In this document: in pieces, positions 39,403 through 50,040 of the stretch
Layout: each line of letters starts with the position of its first letter
Position numbering within the stretch: position 1 is the first letter of the stretch
NCBI GenBank assembly: GCA_035610365.1
Contig: CM069433.1
Location: 132,822,545-132,886,544, forward strand
Source: Aquatica leii
Lineage: Eukaryota; Arthropoda; Insecta; Coleoptera; Lampyridae
Direction: 5' to 3'
Length of the DNA: 64,000 nt
The notes under the pieces: generated by a model
Told to the model about the DNA's origin: nothing
Databases searched by the model: none
Seen by the model: only the letters and a program-made list of their open reading frames with translations
Made by a program: the position numbers and the translations under genes

Positions 39403-42136
39403 CAGGGTTGCCACCTTTTGGTAATGAAAAATCGGGACAATCTTTAAGTTAGGTAAGGTCCAATATTTTTACTATCAGTCTCAACTCAAGGATAAAATAA
39501 AAATGCTTTATAATTTTATGTGTATTTAATTCAACTTATTTTTCCAAGCATATTTCTTATTACTACGAGCCGCTTTCAGTAATTCTGCATCATTTTTATA
39601 TTTATTTATGAACTCCGAACAAGACATGTTCATATTGAGCGAAATTTGTAATTCTGATTTAATCAAATCTACAGAGCAACGATTTCTGACATTTGACCAT
39701 TTTATTGCCATTAGAGAAAAAACTCGCTCAACATAAGCATTTGAGGGTGGTATGCTCAAAGCACGAGATACGCGAGAATATAAGGCATTCAACTTCTCGT
39801 CCTTCAAGATTTCAAATACTTGTACCCATTTTTCATCAACACTTTTATTTTGATCGATCTGTGATAGTATATTCTTCACCACACTGTAGTTTTCGAATAA
39901 CTCATCAGTTGAAAATCCTTCTTCCGAATCAAGTTTCAAAGCAGATGAAGCTTCACAAAGGTCTCTGAAACTCAAATCTCTATTAAGTGACAATGGTTGC
40001 AACTTTTTCAAAGGATTCGATTCATCGAAATCAAAGTGGCTTCGAAGATAAACCAGCGCATTTTGGTAAAATTGTTTGAAGTCTGAGACAGATTCTTCAT
40101 AAACTCTTTTCTCTGCACGGTTTCGTGCAATATGCAAGTGTGAACCATAGAAGTTTTCGATCATTCTTGTTTGCAAACCTTCTGCCACATCTTCCAAAAT
40201 TTTGTATAGTTGGGTCGAAGTAGTTGAGGTATTTTGTAATATCAAACTCGCCTTTTCGAACACTGTGCAAATATTGGCACAAAAATGTAAATACAGAGAC
40301 GTCTTGCTGAACACATGCGATTCTATATCGCTTTCATCATTTGATGTTATACAAAGCAATGTCTTTATGATGTTAGGGCACTCATTACCCATGGATATGA
40401 AATAAGATATAATAGCTGGGTAGACCTTCAAAATTTTTTGTATTGCATTACCCAATGAAAGCCACCTTGTTGTTACATGTTTGTTGAGTTCAGTCCATTC
40501 TAGTTCCGCGAAGGCGACAAATTCCTTCAAATTTTCTCTTCTTGATGCAGAGGATGAGAAGTGGCTGTAAATCTTCAATACAACAATTTCTATATCGAGG
40601 TCCAATTTGTTCATAGCGTGCTTGAAGGTATTATTCAAAACATGAGCTAGGCAGCCCGCTTTGATTATATTTGGATTCTTATCCTTAAGCAGTGTGAAAG
40701 CAGATCTATTTTTTCCAAAATTGGCGTTAGTATTATCTGCACTGAATACAGAAACACATGCAATATCTAACTTGAATTTTGACAGAGTGGTCAAAATAGC
40801 ATTGCTTATAGCATCAGCCGTTTCGAATGGACACACGAAAAAATCTAACTTCGTCTGACTTCCGTCCTTGCGGGAAAAAAATTGGACACAAATAGGATAC
40901 ATTTTTCTATTTCCTTTATTAGATGTATCCGTAGCAACACTGAAATAGACTTTATGATATTCCTCACGCCCAGAAGCCTTCAAAGCTCTGATTGCAATTT
41001 CTTCAGATTTAGGGCCGAGTACATCTTTGACTATACTTTCAGACTTGGTCTTGCCACACGAAATTTTTTTAGCAATAGCTGAATCAGGTAATATTTGAGG
41101 AAGCAATTTCATACCGCAGTCTGTGGATGAGTATGACATATTATGTTTAACACAATGATATGTTTCTGGTAATTCAGCAAGAGTTATTATATCATTTTCT
41201 GCTGAATTACATTTTGCAAAGAAAGTTGTCATTAAATTCGATTTGGTACTCGATAGCTGTTTTTTCTTATGTTCGCTGCCATTTGCGTAATGTTTAACGT
41301 CGTTCATTCCGCCGTGAGATATGGAAAAATCTTTATTGCAAATTTTGCACCGTGCATAAATAACTGAACTCCCTTTGGCTAGCCATGAATGATTTTGTAA
41401 CCATTCATTACGAAATTTGCATAATCGCTTTGCCTTTTTTTTGGGACTACACTGTGACATTTTTCCATCGCCCTGACACTGGTCATAATTACAATCATTA
41501 CTACTTTCAGTCTCACTCATTGTGCGTGACAAAATATTTTCTGAAAAGAAAGAGAGCAAAATACAATAAAATGTCTTTCCTTTATCATCATAGCAAATAT
41601 GTAAAAAGGACATTTTGATTTGATTTAACACTTGTATAGGTAACTTTGACATCGATCTTCGGAAGTTCTTGAATTGAATAGTCTAGATCTCAACTCAACG
41701 AATCATTTCGCCAAGTCCAATTTTTAATAAAGATACAATATACAATGAACTCAAGAAAAATTTTTATCTTGTACACAAACAATTTGCGTTTGACAAGATG
41801 ACATTTCAGTTTGAAATAACAGTAATAAAATACATACTCACATATTATGTCAACAAAAAGTTTCAGATGAGGACCACGTCGCACGCGAAGGAAGTAGGGT
41901 TATGTTGTGTTACCAGGATCGCCAACTGTTGGAACCGAAATCACCTTGCCGCGCATTTCAAATTACCGAATTTGAAGTAAAATTGAGATATACAATTAAC
42001 AGGATGTAAAGATTGGATGTCTCAACTTTAAGTGAATGGATTATTTCCGGGACAAAATTGATAGGCTGCCGGGACGCGGGACAATTTCATCCAAATCGGG
42101 ACTGTCCCGGCAAAATCGGGACGGGTGGCAACTCTG
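39403..42136 (-). mobile_element. Complete hAT element (2734 bp) with intact transposase
   Basis: Ends CAGGGTTGCCACC and (reverse-complemented) CAGAGTTGCCACC, 12 of 13 matching. It is flanked by an identical 8-bp target duplication CTATTAAT (39395-39402 and 42137-42144). Near the right end short GGGAC/GTCCC words recur several times, likely transposase binding sites. It is inserted in a Penelope-like element whose frame continues on both sides, so the insertion is younger than its host. It is distinct in sequence from the hAT at 8737, though the end motif CAGGGTTGCCA is shared. Confidence 0.94.
39526..41652 (-). CDS. hAT transposase, full-length open frame
   Basis: Nuclear DDE transposase acting on the surrounding element. 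The frame is open for 708 codons from 41652, but the better start is the Met at 41520 (MSETESS, 664 residues): a TTTTCAG acceptor-like site lies just upstream and the first 44 residues look non-coding. Domains: basic segment PKKKAKR (possible nuclear signal); BED/TTF-type zinc finger CKICNKDF...H...H at about residues 102-131; first catalytic Asp in SVATDTSNKG; second in FSADNTNANFG; and the C-terminal dimerisation block SIPPSNAYVERVFSLMAIKW, with the catalytic Glu. No stops or frameshifts. It may be active or only recently silenced. A domesticated gene is unlikely given the intact ends and target duplication. Confidence 0.93.
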   Translation of the reverse strand: MSKLPIQVLNQIKMSFLHICYDDKGKTFYCILLSFFSENILSRTMSETESSNDCNYDQCQGDGKMSQCSPKKKAKRLCKFRNEWLQNHSWLAKGSSVIYARCKICNKDFSISHGGMNDVKHYANGSEHKKKQLSSTKSNLMTTFFAKCNSAENDIITLAELPETYHCVKHNMSYSSTDCGMKLLPQILPDSAIAKKISCGKTKSESIVKDVLGPKSEEIAIRALKASGREEYHKVYFSVATDTSNKGNRKMYPICVQFFSRKDGSQTKLDFFVCPFETADAISNAILTTLSKFKLDIACVSVFSADNTNANFGKNRSAFTLLKDKNPNIIKAGCLAHVLNNTFKHAMNKLDLDIEIVVLKIYSHFSSSASRRENLKEFVAFAELEWTELNKHVTTRWLSLGNAIQKILKVYPAIISYFISMGNECPNIIKTLLCITSNDESDIESHVFSKTSLYLHFCANICTVFEKASLILQNTSTTSTQLYKILEDVAEGLQTRMIENFYGSHLHIARNRAEKRVYEESVSDFKQFYQNALVYLRSHFDFDESNPLKKLQPLSLNRDLSFRDLCEASSALKLDSEEGFSTDELFENYSVVKNILSQIDQNKSVDEKWVQVFEILKDEKLNALYSRVSRALSIPPSNAYVERVFSLMAIKWSNVRNRCSVDLIKSELQISLNMNMSCSEFINKYKNDAELLKAARSNKKYAWKNKLN

Positions 42137-42144
42137 CTATTAAT

Positions 42145-42700
42145 TAAAAAAAGAAAATATTTAAATTTAGTAGTCCACAATTCCATAATAAAAACATTAA
42201 CATTCTAAAAAAGATACTCCGCAAAAACAACTACCCTAACAACATAATGAATCCAATACTATTCAAGAACGTAATTAACACTATTCCACCACTACCAAAC
42301 GCCTCTAATTCAAACTTAACTTACGTTTTCATCATTAACGTACCAGGACTAACTAATAAAATCATTCCAATCTTAAAAACAACCAACATGCGATTAGCTA
42401 CTTACAACAGAAATAACATCTACAGCATGCTGTACACAAAAATTACAGATAAAACTAACATGCTTGACCGACATAGTGTTGTCTATAAGATCGACTGTTT
42501 AAACTGCAGTAAATGTTATGTAGGACAAACAAAGCAAAAAACAGTTAACCGATTAAAAAACCACAAATATTATTATGAAAAGAAAAAATCAGCGTTAGCA
42601 TTACACCGTGTTGAAACGGGGCACAATTTTTGATTTTAATAACCCTTCAATTGTAGATGTACCTAATTACAGAATTATTTTTACTATTCCTTTCAGATTC
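42145..42700 (+). pseudogene. Penelope-like element, RT end and GIY-YIG endonuclease
   Basis: Continuation of the element split by the hAT. The frame 42247-42633 (128 codons) ends in a GIY-YIG nuclease domain of the Penelope kind: YKIDCLNCSKCYVGQTKQ, then RLKNHKYY and ALALHRVETGHNF. A one-base shift later the reading continues DFNNPSIVDVPNYR to about 42690. The Y-x-I...Y-V-G, Arg and His residues of the family are present. It is broken by the shift and by separation from its RT, so non-functional. Confidence 0.88.
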
Positions 42701-42723
42701 CCCTGATTTTCGTTGGTTAGCGG

Positions 42724-45700
42724 CTATTTTTCTCTTATGTCTCCAAGTTTCCTTACCAGGTTAGTCCTTGTTTGTACACTTCTTGGTTCTTTACATTCAT
42801 ACAGTATGTACTCACTGTCGGTTTTCTCGCACTGGCACAATCTTTCCAAATTTCTTAATTTTAACCTGCTGTAATATTCGTAGAAGGGTCCATGCCCTGT
42901 TGCTACCCACACTGCTTCCGCTGTCAATTGCAACCTTTCTGGTTTTACTGTGGGTACTAATCTAGATAATTGTCTACCCTGACTTGCCTCGTCCCATACC
43001 TTTTGCCATATTTCTATTGTCTTGTCGATAATTTTTTGTTTGGTAGCTTGCGTAGATCCCTGTGTACCTTGTTGTTCTTCTGTGTGCTTTTTTGTTACCT
43101 AATGCTCGGTCGTGCCCTTTTTCCCATTCAATTTTAATTTCGCTGTTCTTTATGTGTATTGCTTGTGCTATTTTTTGGATGCGTGCTATCATTTTTGTTT
43201 TGGGCTTTATTTGTCTAATTTGCGCTATTGCCGTGTCAGTTTTAATGGTAGCTTTGCATTCTGGGACTGCGTGCATGTCTATCCATTCTAACGCTAGTTG
43301 GATAGCTGCTATTTCAGCCTGTATGCTGCTGCTGTAATAGGGTAATTGTCTCTCGATGATATCAACCAATTGTTGTTTTTTTTCTATTACTGCGACTTAT
43401 GCTGCTCTTTTCTCGCTCTTTGACTCGACTGTATAGATAACAAAATAATTTTTCTTTGTTTTTGTTATTTCATTAAAGAGGATGGCACTTAATGTCGGCT
43501 GGGTATGCTGTTTAGCCGCTACTGGTGTTTCCCGTTCCATTTTGTGTATTTCGCACGTTGCCGTTATTTCCGCCCATATCGGGCTTATTCCGGCTATTAC
43601 TTCTAGAGCTCTTGTGGGTGTTGTTTTGTAGGCTTTTGTTATTCTTAGTAATATTAGTCTCGTTGTAGAGTCGAGAAATTGTTTAACTCGAGGGCCGTGA
43701 TCTTTTTTCTCCATATTTCATGTCCGCACATTATAACTGGTTTTATGGCCTGCTTGTACACTTGGCTTAGTATTTCCGTCTTCCAACCCTATGTTTTTTC
43801 TGCTACTGCAAACAGCTTGTTTGCCAGTTGTTCTAACTTTCTTTTTACTTAACGTAGGTGTTCTATAAAGTGTCTCTTTATGTCGATGGTGTTGCCAAGA
43901 TATTTTATTGGGTTGGTCATTTTTGTTAGCAAATTTTTTATTTTTATTGCCGGTGGTCTAATAATGTACTGTCTCGCTGAAAAGAAAAGCATTTCTGTTT
44001 TTTCTTCTGAATTTATGCGTTTGCGCCCAGTTTGCGCATTCTTGCCAGATTCCCTTTCATTGTTTTTCAATGTTTTTTGCTGAGCTGTCGCTGACTATTA
44101 ATAGTTCATCGTCTGCAAAAGCTTGTACGTGAAGGTTATCTTTAGTTTTTTCCCTCATTTTTTGGAACCAGCTCTCCATTATTATTAACCAAAAGACCGG
44201 GCCTAAGCAAGACCCTTGTGGACAACCTCTATTTATGTACTTTGTTATTGAGCCTCTTTTAACTTTCCTGTTTTTTGTAAAGCTGCGGATGGTTTCTAAT
44301 AGATTTCTTGGAACGTTCCACTCTCCTTATTGCGCTATATTATCGATGGATATCATGCCGTGTTGAATGCATTCTGAAGATCTAATGTCACCACTAGACT
44401 ATGTTTTCCTTGTTTTTTTATTGTTATCGACTACTTCCAGTGCCTTTTGACTTGCCACTGTCGTGGTTCTTGCTTTTCTAAAGCCGTATTGCTCGTTGTC
44501 TAGCAAGGAGTTGTTTTCCAAAAAGTGTCCAAGGCGGTTTGTGCACAGCTTGTCGAGTATTTTGCCTAGTGTTGGCAGTAGACTAATTGGTCTTACTCCT
44601 TTGTTGTTCCATTTTAGTATCCATACGATTTTTGCTTCTTTGAAGATTTCTAAGAATTCTCCCAGGTCCAGGCACATGTTAAAGTAATTTGTCTACCATT
44701 CCGCGTCTACGTAAATGGCTTTCTTTATAATCGGCCATGTGAAGTTATCGGGTCCGGATGCTTTTTTGTTATTTACATATTTACAGATGTTTTTCACCTC
44801 TTTTTCGGTGAAGGAAGGTTCTTTAGTTCTTATTGGCAGTTTTATAGCACTGCTTCTTATTTCTTTTTGTTGCAAATCGTCTTCGTTATCGCGTGGGAAA
44901 TATTTTTCGAGCAGAACTAGGTTAGTTTCCTCATCTGATGTAGTCCACTTTCCGTCTTTGTCTTTAATTGTGTTCATTTGGGATTTTTTATTTGTCCTGC
45001 AGGATATTATTTTATAGGGAATGTGCCAGGGATCCTTGGAGCTAAATGCGATGCAGTACTCCTTAAAGGCTTGCAAGTTGCTCTCTTTTAGTGTTTTTTT
45101 ATAAGAGTTCTTTTGCCTCTTATATTCGTCTTGTTTCATTTTTGTTGTTTTCTTACTGCCCTCGTGTTAGTTCTTTGGACCATCAGTATTTTGTATTTCT
45201 GTTTTTATTTTTTGGGGCGTTAAAGGGCATACTATTTTTACATGCTTTTATTATGTTGTTGGTGATGTTTATTGTTATCTTATTTAGGCTCTCTGCTGTT
45301 TTGATTTTGCAAACGTTTACTGTTTTTATATAGTTTGCCATGTGTTTTTCGAAAACATCCCAATTTGCTTTTGTGTGTATGAACCTTTTAGTTACTTGTT
45401 TGTCGTAGTCGTCCCCTTCTATGTTGTATCTGATTAGCTTGTGGTCATTAAGTGTCTCGTCTCTCGTTATTTCCCAGATCGTAATGTTTGTGCCGAATGC
45501 GATTGTTAGATCTATATGGGATTCTTCGTTTGCAAATTGGAAAGTGGGGCCTGTTCTTTCTCGTTTCCAAGGTTTCCGTTGTAGGTGTTTACTAGATTAT
45601 GGGTGCTTTTAATTCGGCCATTCTAAGTACTGTGTATCCTTTTTCCCAATTAATGTTTTTCTGGTACGGTTCTTGTATGCATAGTATGTCGATGTCTTGT

Positions 45701-45755
45701 TCTTCTTATTACATTTAGTGTGGCCGTTTTGCTCTTCTCCAAATTTATTTGCATA
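42724..45755 (-). pseudogene. LINE ORF2 of R1/LOA/I group: endonuclease, RT, RNase H
   Basis: Minus strand, in order: endonuclease end (ESHIDLTIAFGTNI, DETLNDHKLIRY) at about 45560-45430; RT (FTEKEVKNICKYVNNKKASG at 44830-44760, RPISLLPTLGKILDKL, NEQYGFRKARTT); the intact catalytic box FADD at 44119-44108; a thumb segment (RLILLRITKAYKTTPTRALEVI); and RNase H (QAEIAAIQLALEWID, IKTDTAIAQI). In RNase H the last catalytic Asp of GNxxAD has become His (GNKKAH). A Cys/His segment (CQCEKTDSEYILYEC) closes the protein at 42724. Frameshifts separate all pieces. RNase H favours the LOA/I side, but the RT wording resembles R1. Confidence 0.82.
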
Positions 45756-45759
45756 CAGT

Positions 45760-46005
45760 TTAGTTTTTTCTTTTGTTTGTATCCCATTTCCTTATTGGTG
45801 CTTTTATTTGCCATAGTCCGTTCTTTATTGCCAACTCTATTTTTCTCCTCAGGATTGAGCATTTTTTCGCATCTGTTGCTGCGTGTTTTCTTTCTGCGAT
45901 GCCTCCTTTCTTACAGTTTATACACTCTAATTCTACTTCCGTGCATTCTTTAACTGTGTGGTTTTTCCCACACCTGAGGCAGCGTTGTTGGTCCGGAAAA
46001 TTCAA
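45760..46005 (-). pseudogene. LINE ORF1 zinc-knuckle end (Gag-like), truncated
   Basis: An 81-codon frame with CCHC knuckles (CLRCGKNHTVKEC, then CINCKKGGIAERKHAATDAKKC) upstream of the ORF2 remnant on the same strand, as in R1/LOA/I LINEs whose ORF1 binds RNA. Nothing resembling the rest of ORF1 lies above 46010, so the copy is 5'-truncated, the usual outcome of incomplete LINE reverse transcription. Confidence 0.8.
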
Positions 46006-46009
46006 AACT

Positions 46010-46689
46010 CCTTTAATTCAATTACATATATGTGTATGTATATCGTTGTCGTAATGTATCATTTATTATTGTTTCCATATGTGATTAAAAAACAGATAAA
46101 AAATTATGGAAAACAACGTCTAATTGAGATTTGTGAAATTAATTAAAGAACAACGAAATGACAACATTAAAAATCTATTTTTAGCTTCGTTTAAAGTAAT
46201 TACAAAACATATCTACATGAATACGTAGCTATTGCTGTTTAATTTGGATATTTAGTGGCCGCATAAAAAACAATAAATTTATTTACACAGCAATATAGTA
46301 ATTTCCGGGAAAGTGCCAATTTTGAATGAATTATTGAACAAATGTGAAAAATTGAATCATACCGACAAACAAATTCATTTAGCAATATTAATTAGTCCAT
46401 TAGTCAAACATAATACTTTTAATTTCTCAAACGACACATTGGAATGTATTTATTCTTAGTATCCACATTTTGTTCAAAATGTAAAAATTAACTTTTTTGA
46501 AAGACTATAGTTGAGTTTACTTGATGACGTTTTGTTAACTTTTAAATAATGAAATTAAAACCTTATATTTACTTTTGTCATTTAATTAAAAACCAATGAA
46601 AAACGAAAAGATAATCATAAAACTTAGAAGCTACCTTTCTTTATAAGTATTTAATAAACATACTATACTACCAAAAACTATTTTACTAT
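46010..46689. other. AT-rich stretch, nothing recognised
   Basis: Junction between the truncated LINE and a Tc1-like remnant. No gene or repeat seen. Confidence 0.35.
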
Positions 46690-47280
46690 TTTTAAAAAAT
46701 TCACGGTTCTGTCATATGTCGCGTTAATTCCATAACATATATTTCTCTCACTCCAGCCGCATTAAAATTTTCCTATTCTTTTACAGAAACGGCGCACAGA
46801 TTTTCAATAGGATTGAAAACAGGTGATTTGACAGACCATAGTAAAACTTCCACTTCCGGATGATCTTAAAACCAATTTTGCACTATATGTCCATACGACT
46901 GTGCAATTATCTTTAAAAACAAATGTTTCTTCTCATCTTCGAGATACAGCTAGAGCACGAACAGTAGGTAAGATCACGTATTCTAAAATTGCAATGCGTC
47001 GATGCGTCCACTCGTTCTTTTAGGAGGTATATTATTAAAATTGTATCTGTTTTTGTTTCGTCTTTCGAAATTCTTGCGATGACAAGTTTTTTCATAAAAT
47101 TCAAATTTTTGTTACAAAATTGCAACCTTATTGCAGCATGTTCTGGTGAGATCAAAATTGTTCATCATCGAATCGACGTATTATCGTTTTTCTATTACAC
47201 GATAATTGAAAATTTTCTTTAATTCGAAACGTTGATACAACACGATCATTATCAGCCAGCTCTATGATGGCATTATCTTG
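46690..47280 (-). pseudogene. Tc1-like transposase remnant
   Basis: Minus-strand frames give ISPEHAAIRLQFCNKNLNF (about 47155-47095), FKDNCTVVW near 46915, then the decayed block HPEVEVLLWSVKSPVFNPIENL in which S-P-D-L-N-P has become S-P-V-F-N-P, and LCAVSVKEWENF. This is the second half of a Tc1/mariner DDE domain. It is broken by frameshifts and differs in sequence from the Tc1 remnant at 15.8-16.8 kb. Confidence 0.7.
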
Positions 47281-47524
47281 AGTTGGTATTGTAATACGTG
47301 ATGCATCTGGTCGATTGGTAGTTCTCCAGTTTTATTACGGTAAAGCCAACGGCTTACGGTTTGGCTCTCAATTAAAAAAAATACTTTCTTAAAATAGCAA
47401 ACTCACAACAAAAAAACCTAAAAAAAATGTAATTTAAAAATGAATGCGACTTATCTATTGTTTACCAAACAAGTTTAATCCGTGAGTTATTAAATGTATT
47501 AATATATAATTAGTGCTGAGCGAT

Positions 47525-47700
47525 ACAGAATTTTGTGTATCGAATATTGATACGAAATTTGTATCGATACGTATATATATATATTGGAATATCGATACGT
47601 ATCGAAGTATCGATGGGTATCGGAGTATCGATACGTATCGAAATATCGACATGTATTGGTAATCGGTATACCCAATACGTATCTAAATATCAATGTATCT
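47525..47700. repeat. Cluster of TATCGATA/CGTATCGA words
   Basis: Over about 175 bp the words ATCGATACG and CGTATCGA recur more than ten times in both orientations, around a (TA)n tract near 47571-47584. Just before it, TAGTGCTGAGCGATAC resembles hAT outer ends. It may be the repeat-rich end of a lost DNA element. TATCGATA is also the core of the insect DRE/DREF site, but the mass repetition argues against a promoter. Confidence 0.55.
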
Positions 47701-47800
47701 GTGTAGTAGATTTTTTTAAATTTAAGCTAAAAATACAGTTGTAATTTTAGAAAAAAACTTCTTTATGGCCTTATTTTTCGCAAAATGATCTACATGCAAC

Positions 47801-49264
47801 TTTTCAGAAATTGGTTAAATAAAGTTAAATTAGATAAATTTTAAACAAAAGGATTTTATTATCATAGACATGAATAGAAATTTTTGTAAATCAATTAACT
47901 AATTTTTGTAGATTCAATTTCATATTTCAGTTACCATAAGCCATTAATTACAATAAGAAACTGAGGTTAACCTTAAATATTTTAAATTTAAAATTAGATA
48001 AATTTTAAACAAAAGGATTTTATTATAATAGACATGAATACAAAAATTTTTCAGAAATTGGTTAAATAAAGTTAAATTAGATAAATTTTAAACAGAAGGA
48101 TTTTATTATCATAGACATGAATACAAATTTTTGTAAATCAATTAACTAATTTTTGTAGATTCAATTTCATATTTCAGTTACCATAAGCCATTAATTACAA
48201 TAAGAAACTGAGGTTAACCTTAAATATTTTAAATTTAAAATTAGATAAATTTTAAACAAAAGGATTTTATTATAATAGACATGAATACAAATAATACAAT
48301 TATTTCACTTTAACTTTTTGCTACTAAGATTATTACAGCATTTCATTAATTGAAATAGAATTATTAATATCATTGTCATCGTTCAAACAGAAACTGAGGT
48401 TAACCTTAAATATATTAAATTTAAAATGTCATCGTTCAATCAGAAACTGATGTTAACCTTAAATATATTAAATTTAAAATGTCATCGTTCAATCAGAAAC
48501 TGAGGTTAACCTTAAATATTTTAAATTTAAAAAATGTGACGATAAAAAATGTGACGATAAAAAATGTGACGCGTAACCAAAAAAAAAATGTGACGCGTAA
48601 GCGAAAAATGTGACGGTAAATTTTTTTCCAACGCCGATAAAGAAGTTTCACTTCAAAAAAATATTTCGTAGAAAAAAATAGAAATTAGATAAATTTTAAA
48701 CAAAAGGATTTTATTATCATAGACATGAATACAAATTTTTGTAAATCAATTAACTAATTTTTGTAGATTCAATTTCATATTTCAGTTACCATAAGCCATT
48801 AATTACAATAAGAAACTGAGGTTAACCTTAAATATTTTAAATTTAAAATTAGATAAATTTTAAACAAAAGGATTTTATTATAATAGACATGAATACAAAT
48901 AATACAATTATTTCACTTTAACTTTTTGCTACTAAGATTATTACAGCATTTCATTAATTGAAATAGAATTATTAATATCATTGTCATCGTTCAAACAGAA
49001 ACTGAGGTTAACCTTATATTAAATTTAAAATGTCATCGTTCAATCAGAAACTGATGTTAACCTTAAATATATTAAATTTAAAATGTCATCGTTCAATCAG
49101 AAACTGAGGTTAACCTTAAATATTTTAAATTTAAAAAATGTGACGATAAAAAATGTGACGATAAAAAATGTGACGCGTAACCAAAAAAAAAATGTGACGC
49201 GTAAGCGAAAAATTTGACGGTAAATTTTTTTCCAACGCCGATAAAGAAGTTTCACTTCAAAAAA
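47801..49264. repeat. Tandem duplication, period 604 bp, with inner short repeats
   Basis: A 604-bp unit occurs twice (about 48056-48660 and 48660-49264): marker ACGCCGATAAAGAAG at 48631 and again at 49235. A partial third copy of its first part precedes it (TTTTCAGAAATTGG at 47801 and 48047, 246 bp apart). Inside each unit are three copies of a GTCATCGTTCAA-x-CAGAAACTGA block and five copies of AATGTGACG. The copies differ by only a few bases. The minus-strand open frame across the AATGTGACG repeats is an artefact of the repetition. Confidence 0.85.
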
Positions 49265-49624
49265 ATTATTAATTAAGGTCATTATTAGAAAGACAAAGTC
49301 GAAAACTATCAATTTATATTTAAACGATGACATTTTTATACGTTACAATAGTTTTCGTTTTTTTTTAATTTATTATAAAAGAATTTTGACTAGAGGCATG
49401 AGCGCACTATGTCAATAATATTTGTTGAAAGGTAAAATTTAAAATTTTATAATTAATGAATAATTGTTTAAAATATTGTTGGGTTTTGATTTTTTTTTTT
49501 TTTTTATAATAACCTTTACCAATTACCATAACATTTGAGGTAAACATGGATTCTTTACGTATCGAAATATGGAAACGTATTAAACGAATTATCGCTCCTA
49601 AAAAAATATTTTTTTTTATTTTCT
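49265..49624. other. AT-rich spacer with T-run before the satellite
   Basis: Contains a run of about 15 T near 49490-49505. No gene or recognisable repeat. Confidence 0.4.
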
Positions 49625-50040
49625 AAGTTCGTTGTAAAGTTAAGAAGATAAAATTTTACAGATTAAATAAGTATGTATATTAGGACATAAATGCAAAATT
49701 TCAAGCTTGTAACAGTTATTAAAATACTCGGTACCCAGGATCCCAAATGCCACCGGTTTTCTCGATTCTCTATAAATTTTTTCTAAGTCCTTAAAAAATA
49801 TTTTTTTTTTAATTTCAAAGTTCCTTGTAAAGTTAAGAAGATAAAATTTTATAGGTTGTTTAGGTATGTATATTAAGACGTAAATGCAAAATTTCAAGCT
49901 TGTAATAGTTATTAAAATACTCGGTACCCAGGATCCCAAATGCCACCGGATTTCTCGATTCTCTATAAAATTTTTCTAAGTCCCTAAGAAACATTTTTCT
50001 TTATTATCCTTGTGCGTTGCAAAGCTAAGAAGATGAAATA
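49625..50040 (-). repeat. Two inverted satellite A monomers at the array edge
   Basis: Two A-type monomers lie in reverse orientation (GGTACCCAGGATCCCAAATG at about 49729 and again at about 49924). At 50040/50041 the orientation flips abruptly within a monomer, and the remaining array reads forward. The monomers are slightly diverged from the main array, as expected of array-edge copies. Confidence 0.9.

Noticed and set aside
42768-45953. Many hydrophobic + strand open frames that look like membrane proteins
   Set aside because: They lie antisense to the LINE ORFs on the - strand, where RT, RNase H and zinc-knuckle motifs are found; Phe/Leu/Ile richness comes from the complement of Lys/Glu/Asn codons.
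47455-47744. Tyr/Ile/Arg-rich repetitive ORFs around the TATCGATA cluster
   Set aside because: Artefacts of translating the simple TATCGATACG repetition on both strands.
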